From positions 1-5,857 of the forward strand of contig DAOUUT010000242.1 of assembly GCA_030668025.1 (NCBI GenBank): DNA of 5,857 nucleotides, read 5' to 3'. Made by a program: the position numbers and the translations under genes. The notes beneath the pieces are model-generated. The model saw only the letters and a list, made by a program, of their open reading frames with translations. It did not search any database and was not told the origin of the DNA. Numbering within the stretch: position 1 is the first letter of the stretch; each line of letters starts with the position of its first letter. The stretch comes from Promethearchaeota archaeon. GTDB taxonomy: Archaea > Asgardarchaeota > Lokiarchaeia > Sigynarchaeales > SOKP01. Of the stretch, positions 1 to 5,621 are shown in pieces.

Positions 1-549
1 GGCGAAAGAGCAGGAAATGCCGCTTTAGAAGAGGTTGCTACGAATCTTGAACGGATAGGTATTAAAACAGGTATAGATTTGACAAAATTACCAGAATTAA
101 GTGAAATTTGCGAGAAATACTTTTGCCAACCATTAGCCTTAAATAAGGCCATAGTTGGTGAACACGCTTTTAGTCACGAAAGCGGTCTTCATATTGCTGC
201 AATTTTAGCACACCCATTAACATATGAACCAATCAACCCCCATTTAGTAGGGAGAAGAAGAAAATTCTATTTAGGAAAATTTTCAGGGTCTAAATCAATA
301 TTAAACGCACTTCAACAAAAAATTAAAATTTTAGATTTAGATATTCCAGAAGAAATTATTAAGCGAATTGTTTTTGAAGTGAAAAAGAAACACGAGGAGA
401 CATCTAAAAAGGATTTAAGAAAATCGTTTAAGTTAATAAAGCAAGAATTAGAAAAAGTTACAAAAGGAGTGGGGGATAAAGAGTTCTTCGAAATTGTAAA
501 TAAATACGCTCAGCCATACGTTCCTGACGAATTCAAGCCAAAAATTTAA
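1..549 (+). CDS. Homocitrate synthase / 2-isopropylmalate synthase family enzyme, C-terminal part (5' end outside window)
   Basis: The open frame runs from base 1 with no start codon and ends at TAA 547-549, giving 182 visible codons. The first residues, GERAGNAALEEV, are the conserved GE(R)AGNA(S/A)LEEV block of the DRE-TIM metallolyase family (LeuA, NifV, AksA, citramalate synthase). These enzymes condense acetyl-CoA with a 2-oxoacid. Further on, HESGLH (visible residues 59-64) carries the HxSGxH motif, followed by TYEPINP, VGRRR and LGKFSG (91-96). Only about 86 residues follow LGKFSG, so the roughly 120-residue leucine-binding regulatory domain of classical LeuA is absent. This fits a NifV/AksA/homocitrate-type or feedback-free enzyme. 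The tail holds a Lys/Glu-rich helical stretch (about 121-152) before the usual FFEIV helix. Substrate cannot be assigned from this part. The TTG at base 79 is internal, because conserved family sequence lies upstream of it in the same frame. Confidence 0.9.
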   Translation, partial: GERAGNAALEEVATNLERIGIKTGIDLTKLPELSEICEKYFCQPLALNKAIVGEHAFSHESGLHIAAILAHPLTYEPINPHLVGRRRKFYLGKFSGSKSILNALQQKIKILDLDIPEEIIKRIVFEVKKKHEETSKKDLRKSFKLIKQELEKVTKGVGDKEFFEIVNKYAQPYVPDEFKPKI

Positions 550-568
550 AATTTAATGAAAATAAACT

Positions 569-1930
569 TTACTTTGCATTTAATAGTTGTTTATCAATTT
601 CTTCAATTTTGGTTTTAGTTGCCTTCAAATCTCTCTGTAGTTGGTTAGCCCGTTTTTCGTAAGATTTCTTATCCATTTGTTCGTTGTTATATTTCTTTTC
701 CACAAAATCAAGTAAGTTTCGAACCGAATTAAGTTTACTTTCTAGTCCCTTCTTTTCGGCTAATAAATCTTTCTTTTTAACTTTCCTTTTAGTTTCTGTT
801 TTTGGAGCAGGCTTTAATTTATTGGAGATATCGAGTCTTGGCAGGCCAATAAAATATTCCTCCTCATTTTGGTCTAAACTCTCAGGTTTTTTAGGCAGAT
901 CGGTTAGTGGTTCATTTGAAGGTAATAATTCGTTTAAACCATCATTTGTTGTTTTTTCAATTTTATTAGATGGGGGTTCAGTCAATTCTGTTATCGAGAT
1001 TTCCGAAGAAACAGCTGTTCTAATTAGTTTGTCGATAGTAGTCTTCATCGTATCAATTTGATTTTGAAAAATCTTTAGCAAATCGATTAATTCGCTATCT
1101 TTAGATATTTTCATAGTTAAATTGATGTCTACATTGTTCCTTTCAGTTATTTCAGAACTAATTGGTGGCGCTTGGTAATCCATTGTTTGGGTTGTAGAAG
1201 TTTCCTCTGGAGTAACAATCTCGGTGATAGCACCACTCGAATGCAATTCCATTCTATAATCTGAAATTAACCAGGAGAAAATATTAAAAGCTAAATTTGG
1301 ATGCTCATCGTTGCCGAAACCCCCTCCAACTCTGTCTCTAAACAATTCATAACTTCCTATAGCACATACTCTCCCTTTATCTGGTTCAGCCACACAAATT
1401 AAGGGAGTAGAAAAAGGGTCTGAAGTTTCATTTGAGGATACAATAGAAAATGAATTACCTAATAACGAAAGCGAACATCCAGATCTAAAACATAAAGAAC
1501 TAATACTATTTGTGATTGGATGTGGTGGAATAAAGGCTGTAACTATCGGCATATTTTCCAAGCCTAAATTATAAGTATTATCTAGTACTTGATCGTTTTC
1601 AAATGTTATTCCAAATGTTTGACTTAATTCACTTAGGTTACTATTTCTTCCTCTATCGCCCCCCGCATGTGATAGCATCAATAACCCACCACCATCCTCT
1701 CTAACCCAACTGTTAATTTCAGTTATTTCCATCGAGGAAATTTTTGCAAAATCAGGGCAAACAAACACTAAAATATCAAAAAGTTTTAAAGAATATCGTG
1801 TAATCGGCGCTTCTAAGAAATTATAACAAATATAATCGTTCGCATTTAAGAAATCTCGTAATTCCGTTAGATTCTCGTCTAATTTTCCACGCGGCTTGTG
1901 AGCCACATCAAACGCTATATTATACGGCAT
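569..1930 (-). CDS. GIFT-domain (IFT52/GldG/DUF4350-like) protein with C-terminal coiled coil
   Basis: 453 residues, ATG start. Residues 1-226 form an alpha/beta domain of the GldG-IFT type: FDILVFVCPDF (51-61), EINSWVREDGGGLLML (71-86), an AGGDRGRNSNLSEL segment (89-102), FGITFENDQVLDNTY (106-120), HPIT (137-140), and GRVCAIGSYELFRD (186-199) leading to a FNIFSWLI helix. As I remember human IFT52, it has GG...NINFLLEEYGI, NNDAVVRNVY, GKLAVLGSCHMFSD and VVFQWL at the matching places, so the resemblance runs along the whole domain. Bacterial GldG and many DUF4350 proteins carry membrane helices. None is visible here, so it should be soluble. A Ser/Thr/Pro-rich linker (about 230-265), an amphipathic helix (278-304), a second linker and a charged coiled coil (388-453) follow. 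In eukaryotes IFT52 is a core subunit of the IFT-B complex; the archaeal role is unknown. There is no Shine-Dalgarno sequence. The gene lies 27 bases after the nucleotidyltransferase. Domain call is firm, function open. Confidence 0.85.
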   Translation of the reverse strand: MPYNIAFDVAHKPRGKLDENLTELRDFLNANDYICYNFLEAPITRYSLKLFDILVFVCPDFAKISSMEITEINSWVREDGGGLLMLSHAGGDRGRNSNLSELSQTFGITFENDQVLDNTYNLGLENMPIVTAFIPPHPITNSISSLCFRSGCSLSLLGNSFSIVSSNETSDPFSTPLICVAEPDKGRVCAIGSYELFRDRVGGGFGNDEHPNLAFNIFSWLISDYRMELHSSGAITEIVTPEETSTTQTMDYQAPPISSEITERNNVDINLTMKISKDSELIDLLKIFQNQIDTMKTTIDKLIRTAVSSEISITELTEPPSNKIEKTTNDGLNELLPSNEPLTDLPKKPESLDQNEEEYFIGLPRLDISNKLKPAPKTETKRKVKKKDLLAEKKGLESKLNSVRNLLDFVEKKYNNEQMDKKSYEKRANQLQRDLKATKTKIEEIDKQLLNAK

Positions 1931-1957
1931 GATAATTATTATTAATTATTTTTTCTT

Positions 1958-3055
1958 TCAATAAATACTTTTGTCTCCAATAATTAAATTATTTTTAGTA
2001 ATATTTTCTACTCTTACATTACTTCCTATGATTGAACTCTCAGTAATCACATTTTTTAAAGTAGCATTCTTTTCAATAACACAATTTTCTAGAATGCAAT
2101 TTTCAATATTAGAATCGCAACCAATCGATACATATGGTCCAACAACGGAATAAGAGATTTTGGTATTTTTCCCTATATAAACAGGTCCTTTTATGAACGA
2201 CCTTTCAGAAACGATATTTAGCTCTTGAAATTCTTCGATATTGACCGATTTGTGGTCTAAAAGATACTTGTTCCCATTCAACACTTCAGAAGGTCTTCCA
2301 AAATCCAATATTCCTTTTTTAAGCTTAACTGCTGCGATTTTGAATCCGTTATCGATTAAATCTTGTAAGCTTTCGGTTAGGTAAACCTCTTTAGCTTCTT
2401 CTTCTCTTTTATCTAAGTATGTTTTTAAATTATCAAAGAGAGCTTGGGTTGCAGAGTTAGAAAATGCGTATATACCAGCTATAGCTAAATTGGATACAAA
2501 TTCTTTTGGTTTCTCAACTAATTTTTGAATAAGCAAATTATCATCTACGACAACAATACCATAAGAGCTTGCAACTTCTTTTGGAACTTCCATTACTGTA
2601 ATAATGCCATCTATATCAGATTCGTAATATCGATACATTAAGTAAGAAAATTCATCAATTGGAATCATGTCTGCTAAGAAGATTAATGATCCTTCCCGTT
2701 TATCAGCTTCTTTACTTGTGTATTTCTTTTTTTCAAACCTTGAATTAGCTAAATATACGGCTTCACCTAAGCCCCAATAAAAGGGGATGTCGTCATTATA
2801 ACCTCTAGGTACCTGCTCGGTAAAAGTTAACCTAAACTTATCGCTATACTTTTGTTTAACGAATTCTATTATTTGTCTTTTCTTATATCCGACAATTAAA
2901 ATTAATTCCGTGTTTGTATCAAATGTATCGCTAACCTTATTAAGGATGTGTTCCAATACCGTCTTACCAGCAACATTTATGAACGCTTTAGGTTTACTTA
3001 AGGTAAACGGGCGTAATCTTGAACCAATACCCGCACATGGACCAATAATTTTCAT
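1958..3055 (-). CDS. Sugar-phosphate nucleotidyltransferase with left-handed beta-helix C-terminus
   Basis: 365 residues, ATG start, TGA stop. The N-terminal Rossmann-like domain (1-265) begins with the nucleotide-binding signature in the form AGIGSRLRPFTLSKPKAF (8-24), a variant of GxGxRLxPLTxxxPKP, then VAGKTVLEHIL. LIFLADMIPIDEF (124-136) stands where the GD metal-binding motif normally lies. VEKPKEFVSNLAIAGIYAF (180-198) holds the EKP sugar-phosphate loop, and DFGRPSEVLNGNKYLL (251-266) matches the D-G-P-N motif near the domain end. Residues 283-365 carry hexapeptide-like I/V-G-x repeats (VYIGKNTKI, VSIGCDSNIENCIL, SIIGSNVRV) forming a left-handed beta-helix. Such enzymes make NDP-sugars from NTP and sugar 1-phosphate for glycosylation; the exact sugar and nucleotide cannot be read from the sequence. 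Unusual: two extra segments near the active site (about 83-95 and 105-122) and Ala in place of the usual Gly in the GD motif. No acetyltransferase active site is evident. Confidence 0.9.
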   Translation of the reverse strand: MKIIGPCAGIGSRLRPFTLSKPKAFINVAGKTVLEHILNKVSDTFDTNTELILIVGYKKRQIIEFVKQKYSDKFRLTFTEQVPRGYNDDIPFYWGLGEAVYLANSRFEKKKYTSKEADKREGSLIFLADMIPIDEFSYLMYRYYESDIDGIITVMEVPKEVASSYGIVVVDDNLLIQKLVEKPKEFVSNLAIAGIYAFSNSATQALFDNLKTYLDKREEEAKEVYLTESLQDLIDNGFKIAAVKLKKGILDFGRPSEVLNGNKYLLDHKSVNIEEFQELNIVSERSFIKGPVYIGKNTKISYSVVGPYVSIGCDSNIENCILENCVIEKNATLKNVITESSIIGSNVRVENITKNNLIIGDKSIY

Positions 3056-3076
3056 ATTTTATTTTGAAATATAGTC

Positions 3077-3084
3077 TTTTTAAT
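3077..3084 (-). promoter_or_regulatory. Candidate TATA-like box for the nucleotidyltransferase gene
   Basis: In the 55-base gap after the GPN GTPase gene the minus strand reads ATTAAAAA, centred about 25 bases before the ATG at 3055-3053. The start lacks a Shine-Dalgarno sequence. If real, the nucleotidyltransferase has its own leaderless transcript rather than depending on read-through. Weak, as the gap is nearly all A and T. Confidence 0.3.
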
Positions 3085-3110
3085 TTATTTAGAGTTATAA
3101 ATCATTTAAT

Positions 3111-3896
3111 TTAATAAAACTTTGACTCATCCGAATCGAAAATTCTTTGTAAATAGGCAAATAATAGATCGAGCCCATATTCTTCTTTATTTGAGCAGGG
3201 GGTCAGCTCTGAAGTGGAGCCTAATTGAACGAATACATCTGCGATTAACATAGATAACTCCCTTATTAAACCACTTTCTCTTTCATTAGTGGAATCCTCT
3301 AACGCTCGAAAGTCTTGACTCCAATTAACAATCATATCGATTTGATCTTCGCCTAATAGATCAACCTTGGATAAAACATTAATTTGGGAAATATTTCTAA
3401 ACCTAAATTGTACTGAGGCAGCTAAAAGTAGTGTAGAGATGAATCCATTAGGTCTGAGGACTAAGTTTGAATCAAAAAGAAAAGAAACTGCCTTTTGAAT
3501 TGATCCAAAACCTAATGAGCTAGCAATTAAAGGTCCCGTTTCCCTAAAAGCAAACAGTTCAAGCTGTCCAGCAGTATCTACAAATACCCAATCTGCATTG
3601 TATTCGTCAATTTCGTACTTTAAATCGTCTAGAAAGTTAACCATTAAATCAGAAGCTAAGATCATGGCTCCATTTGGCCCTAATTCGTATTTAGCCATTA
3701 CTTCTTCAAGAACGATGAAGTCTCTTATATCTATATCGGGGGTATAGGGCATTCTTTTAACGCCAGGGTCCAAGTTTAAAGTAATAGCTGAAATCTCAGG
3801 ATTTCTTTTAAGAACATAATCTTTAAATAATCCTGTTAAAGTACTTTTTCCGCTTCCAGCGGTTCCAATAAAGTAATTTAATAAAAAATTAATCAA
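3111..3896 (-). CDS. GPN-loop GTPase (GPN1/Npa3 and archaeal PAB0955 family)
   Basis: 261 residues, the usual length for archaeal GPN GTPases. All family motifs are present in order: P-loop GTAGSGKST (11-19), NLDPGVKRMPYTPDIDIRD (41-59), the defining Gly-Pro-Asn loop in LGPNGA (72-77), switch II DTAGQLE (107-113), SKVD (176-179) in place of NKxD, as often in this family, and a G5-like PCSNKEEYGLDLL (233-245). Family members are homodimeric or heterodimeric GTPases. The eukaryotic ones act in assembly and nuclear import of RNA polymerase II; the archaeal role is not established. The start is forced: codons upstream of TTG 3896-3894 read TAG AGG TTG, so a stop lies two codons before it and no ATG exists before the P-loop. 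GAGG directly abuts the TTG. A 10-codon ATG microORF overlaps this start in another frame, so a sequencing indel near the T6 run just downstream remains possible. The C-terminal tail DSDESKFY is acidic. Confidence 0.95.
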   Translation of the reverse strand: MINFLLNYFIGTAGSGKSTLTGLFKDYVLKRNPEISAITLNLDPGVKRMPYTPDIDIRDFIVLEEVMAKYELGPNGAMILASDLMVNFLDDLKYEIDEYNADWVFVDTAGQLELFAFRETGPLIASSLGFGSIQKAVSFLFDSNLVLRPNGFISTLLLAASVQFRFRNISQINVLSKVDLLGEDQIDMIVNWSQDFRALEDSTNERESGLIRELSMLIADVFVQLGSTSELTPCSNKEEYGLDLLFAYLQRIFDSDESKFY

Positions 3897-3924
3897 CCTC
3901 TATTAAGTTTTCTTTCCTCATTAA

Positions 3925-3932
3925 TATTTAAA
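3925..3932 (-). promoter_or_regulatory. Candidate TATA-like box for the GPN GTPase gene
   Basis: The minus strand reads TTTAAATA, centred about 32 bases before the TTG start at 3896. A transcript from it would start near 3902-3904, leaving a leader of only 6-8 bases that contains the GAGG next to the TTG. It would exclude the upstream ATG at 3921-3919 from the mRNA, which supports the TTG as start. Inference from spacing. Confidence 0.35.
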
Positions 3933-4004
3933 TAATCGAAGATAATTAAAGATTCATAATAAAACTAATAATGAACACTACGAATGAATATTTGGGATAG
4001 AGTT

Positions 4005-4011
4005 AAAAAAA
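4005..4011 (-). terminator. Candidate oligo-T terminator after the Lys-rich-tail protein gene
   Basis: A run of seven T on the minus strand begins 25 bases after the stop of the 4036-5034 gene. This is the simple oligo-T form of archaeal terminator. It would separate that gene from the GPN GTPase transcript, which has its own candidate promoter further downstream. Confidence 0.4.
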
Positions 4012-4035
4012 GTGAGTTTGGCATTCATTAATAGC

Positions 4036-5034
4036 TTATTTTGGTTTATTTAATTTTTTCAATTTGATTTTTTTTTCTTTTTGTTCTTTTAGATCTTGCT
4101 TTTTTTTAAACCTTTTAATTTGGTTGTTGATTGTGATTTCTTCCTTTTTCTTTAATTCCTCATCGCTCAATACGATAGTCTTAAGTTCATCCTCGCTCAT
4201 AGGTTTTAAAATATCTGTAACACTAAAGCCTTTGTTTTTCTCTGTGATTTCTCTGAATTTTGTTTTCATCTCTTTTATCACTAAAATTTTAGCTGATGAT
4301 CCTCGGCTTTGTATCAATGACGGTAAATCAGATCTTTTAATTCTTTCGATACCCGGTCCGGAAATTCTTTGGGGCGTGCGTACTGGCGGTCCGTAAGATA
4401 TAGGGTTAACCGGCATATTTTGCATTGTTAAGGCGAGATTTTTTAAATGTATCTCTATGTTTTTTAAAGTCTCGTTGCTCTCTTTCATCATTATAATTAT
4501 AGATTGATCAGCAGAAATACTCTCAATACTATTTTTTTCGTAAATTATCGTTCTTTCTTCTTTATTTTGGTTGAAATCAGTCTTAATCGATTCTATTACT
4601 CTTTCTTGAGTGACTTTTCTTTTTTGACCTTTACTTATACTTAGATCTATAAATTGAAACCCATCGTAGCAATCATCATTAATCCCAATGTCTAATATGT
4701 TAAATTTCTCTGAAAACATATACTCGATTCGGTGCCCAGAATATAGATATATAGTTAGTTTTAAAACTTTAATCTGGATATCTGTATAACCCTGAATTTC
4801 ATCTAATTCAAGTGTAAAACATAGAAGCTCGTTTGAGTGATAGATTTTTTTTATTGAAACCAGCGATGGAGATTGCTTGTAATAAATCTCTTGTTTAACA
4901 TTCTTCGATATTTCAAATTGGAAATTCAATCGTTTAATTTTATCTGGAAGAAATTGAACTTGTTCTTCATCGTTTTTTTTAAATTCCAAAAACAATTTCC
5001 TTTGATCGTCCCATAAAACTTGGAACAATTCCAT
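4036..5034 (-). CDS. Uncharacterised protein with beta-rich N-terminus and Lys-rich C-terminal tail
   Basis: 332 residues, ATG start; I do not recognise the family. What can be seen: residues 1-135 alternate hydrophobic and polar residues in short strands (LFLEF, FQFEIS, LLCFTLEL, IQIKVLKLTIYLY, YDGFQFIDLSI), suggesting a beta-sandwich-like domain. Residues 177-206 form a likely amphipathic helix (IIIMMKESNETLKNIEIHLKN). A Pro/Gly/Arg-rich linker (208-232, with YGPPVRTP and GPGIERIKR) follows. A segment at 235-295 (LPSLIQSRGSSAKILVIKEM, FSVTDILKPMSEDELKTIVL) looks structured. The end (293-332) is a highly charged helix with over 15 lysines, fit for binding nucleic acid or another acidic surface. 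No signal peptide, membrane helix or catalytic motif is evident. It lies 139 bases upstream of the GPN GTPase gene, with a T-run after its stop, so it may be a separate transcript. Coding is supported by length, amino-acid composition and lack of any competing frame. Confidence 0.8.
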   Translation of the reverse strand: MELFQVLWDDQRKLFLEFKKNDEEQVQFLPDKIKRLNFQFEISKNVKQEIYYKQSPSLVSIKKIYHSNELLCFTLELDEIQGYTDIQIKVLKLTIYLYSGHRIEYMFSEKFNILDIGINDDCYDGFQFIDLSISKGQKRKVTQERVIESIKTDFNQNKEERTIIYEKNSIESISADQSIIIMMKESNETLKNIEIHLKNLALTMQNMPVNPISYGPPVRTPQRISGPGIERIKRSDLPSLIQSRGSSAKILVIKEMKTKFREITEKNKGFSVTDILKPMSEDELKTIVLSDEELKKKEEITINNQIKRFKKKQDLKEQKEKKIKLKKLNKPK

Positions 5035-5053
5035 TATTGGTTATAACCCTTAG

Positions 5054-5061
5054 TTTTTATC
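5054..5061 (-). promoter_or_regulatory. Candidate TATA-like box for the Lys-rich-tail protein gene
   Basis: The minus strand reads GATAAAAA, centred about 23-24 bases before the ATG at 5034-5032, with no Shine-Dalgarno sequence before the start. Between box and start lies the perfect 10-base palindrome GGTTATAACC (5039-5048). Weak evidence. Confidence 0.25.
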
Positions 5062-5182
5062 GTTAAATTTTCAATCGATCTACTTATATCTAAAATTTAA
5101 TCTATCCTTTAAAATATCTCGACTTCACCAAATTATTGATTTTTAAGGGACTTATTTATTGAATAGACGGAGATTCCTTGAT

Positions 5183-5199
5183 AAAAAGAAAATTAAAAA
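5183..5199 (-). terminator. Candidate T-rich terminator after the deoxyribosyltransferase-like gene
   Basis: Directly after the TAA stop the minus strand reads TTTTT, AA, TTTT, C, TTTTT. Such interrupted T-tracts without a required hairpin are the usual archaeal termination signal. Composition-based inference in A+T-rich DNA. Confidence 0.4.
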
Positions 5200-5586
5200 T
5201 TAATTTAATTTTAGTTTGGAAAAATAATATACTGGCTTTTTTAGTTTTACTTGAAAATATTCAATTTCTTCTTTTGATTGTTCCCCAATATATTTATTGA
5301 CATCAAGTACTAAAATTGCGTCTTGATCGTGTAGTTTCCTGAATGCAATCTCTTGGAGATTGTCCCATTCTTCTAACGAAAATTTTTCTTTATTTAATAA
5401 TCCGTCAACTGAACAGATTTCGACAAGTTTTTTATAATTAATTTGTAAAATTGACTCGATCTTAATAAAATAATCCTTAAATCGCATGGAACCTACTAAA
5501 AAGATTTTATTTTCTTTTATTTTTGAAAAATCGTAATCTTGGAACTCATCCAAGAAATTCTTATTTAACCGTTCTTTTTTTATCAT
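5200..5586 (-). CDS. Nucleoside 2-deoxyribosyltransferase-like / DUF4406-type protein
   Basis: 128 residues, ATG start, TAA stop. KIFLVGSMRF (27-36) is the beta1-loop typical of this fold (I-x-L-x-GSMRF). FSLEEWDNLQEIAFRKLHDQDAILVLDV (69-96) matches the family pattern LSEEEW-x-L-x-E-x-x-x-K-x-x-x-AD-x-I-x-V-x-(N/D)-V. YIGEQSKEEIEY (99-110) matches the YIGESTRxEIEYA motif, and KKPVYYF is the last strand. In true deoxyribosyltransferases the catalytic Glu lies in the (M/W)ELGYA segment; by position Glu107 in KEEIEY would correspond. Short proteins of this type are common in phages and mobile elements and on chromosomes, and most have no demonstrated activity. They may bind or cleave nucleosides, nucleotides or related ligands. 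The first 25 residues are a polar extension before the fold. The gene is divergent from the DNA methyltransferase with 35 bases between starts. Fold call is good, enzymatic activity uncertain. Confidence 0.82.
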   Translation of the reverse strand: MIKKERLNKNFLDEFQDYDFSKIKENKIFLVGSMRFKDYFIKIESILQINYKKLVEICSVDGLLNKEKFSLEEWDNLQEIAFRKLHDQDAILVLDVNKYIGEQSKEEIEYFQVKLKKPVYYFSKLKLN

Positions 5587-5591
5587 AATTG

Positions 5592-5601
5592 TATTAATAT
5601 T
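5592..5601 (+). promoter_or_regulatory. Candidate TATA-like box for the DNA methyltransferase gene
   Basis: The sequence TATTAATATT is centred 25 bases before the ATG at 5622, the spacing expected between an archaeal TATA box and the transcription start. Transcription would then begin at or next to the start codon (leaderless mRNA). No Shine-Dalgarno sequence precedes the ATG, which agrees. Inference from position and composition only; the background is A+T-rich. Confidence 0.4.
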
Positions 5602-5607
5602 CAGTCC

Positions 5608-5616
5608 TATTTAATT
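5608..5616 (-). promoter_or_regulatory. Candidate TATA-like box for the deoxyribosyltransferase-like gene
   Basis: On the minus strand this reads AATTAAATA, centred about 25 bases before the ATG at 5586-5584. It mirrors the box for the divergent methyltransferase gene. The two promoters lie side by side in a 35-base gap, so binding of TBP/TFB at one could interfere with the other. Inference from spacing. Confidence 0.4.
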
Positions 5617-5621
5617 CTCGC

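Noticed and set aside
79..549. TTG at base 79 as the true start of the synthase
   Set aside because: Bases 1-78 encode the conserved GERAGNAALEEV block in the same frame, so the gene begins outside the window.
684..1061. 125-residue plus-strand open frame
   Set aside because: It is antisense to the GIFT-domain gene, with Ser/Phe/Leu-rich composition typical of the reverse of a Lys/Glu-rich coding region, and has no recognisable domain.
1931..1957. AT-only tract with repeated ATTATT-like units as a repeat or origin
   Set aside because: It is only 27 bases, is imperfect, and is ordinary intergenic sequence for such A+T-rich DNA.
1971..2153. 60-residue plus-strand open frame
   Set aside because: It lies antisense to the beta-helix end of the nucleotidyltransferase, where the coding strand clearly shows hexapeptide repeats.
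3971..4000. Short plus-strand ATG frame (9 codons) in the gap before the GPN gene
   Set aside because: It is too short, has no promoter or ribosome-site support, and the gap is better explained by a terminator and promoter on the minus strand.
4064..4396. 110-residue plus-strand open frame with a hydrophobic, membrane-like N-terminus
   Set aside because: The Phe/Ser-rich hydrophobic stretch is the antisense of the Lys-rich tail of the minus-strand gene, so the membrane-like look is a shadow.
5035..5199. Possible small RNA or small gene in the 165-base gap
   Set aside because: I found no stable stem, tRNA-like or C/D-box arrangement, and no open frame of meaningful length; only a promoter candidate, a short palindrome and T-rich sequence.
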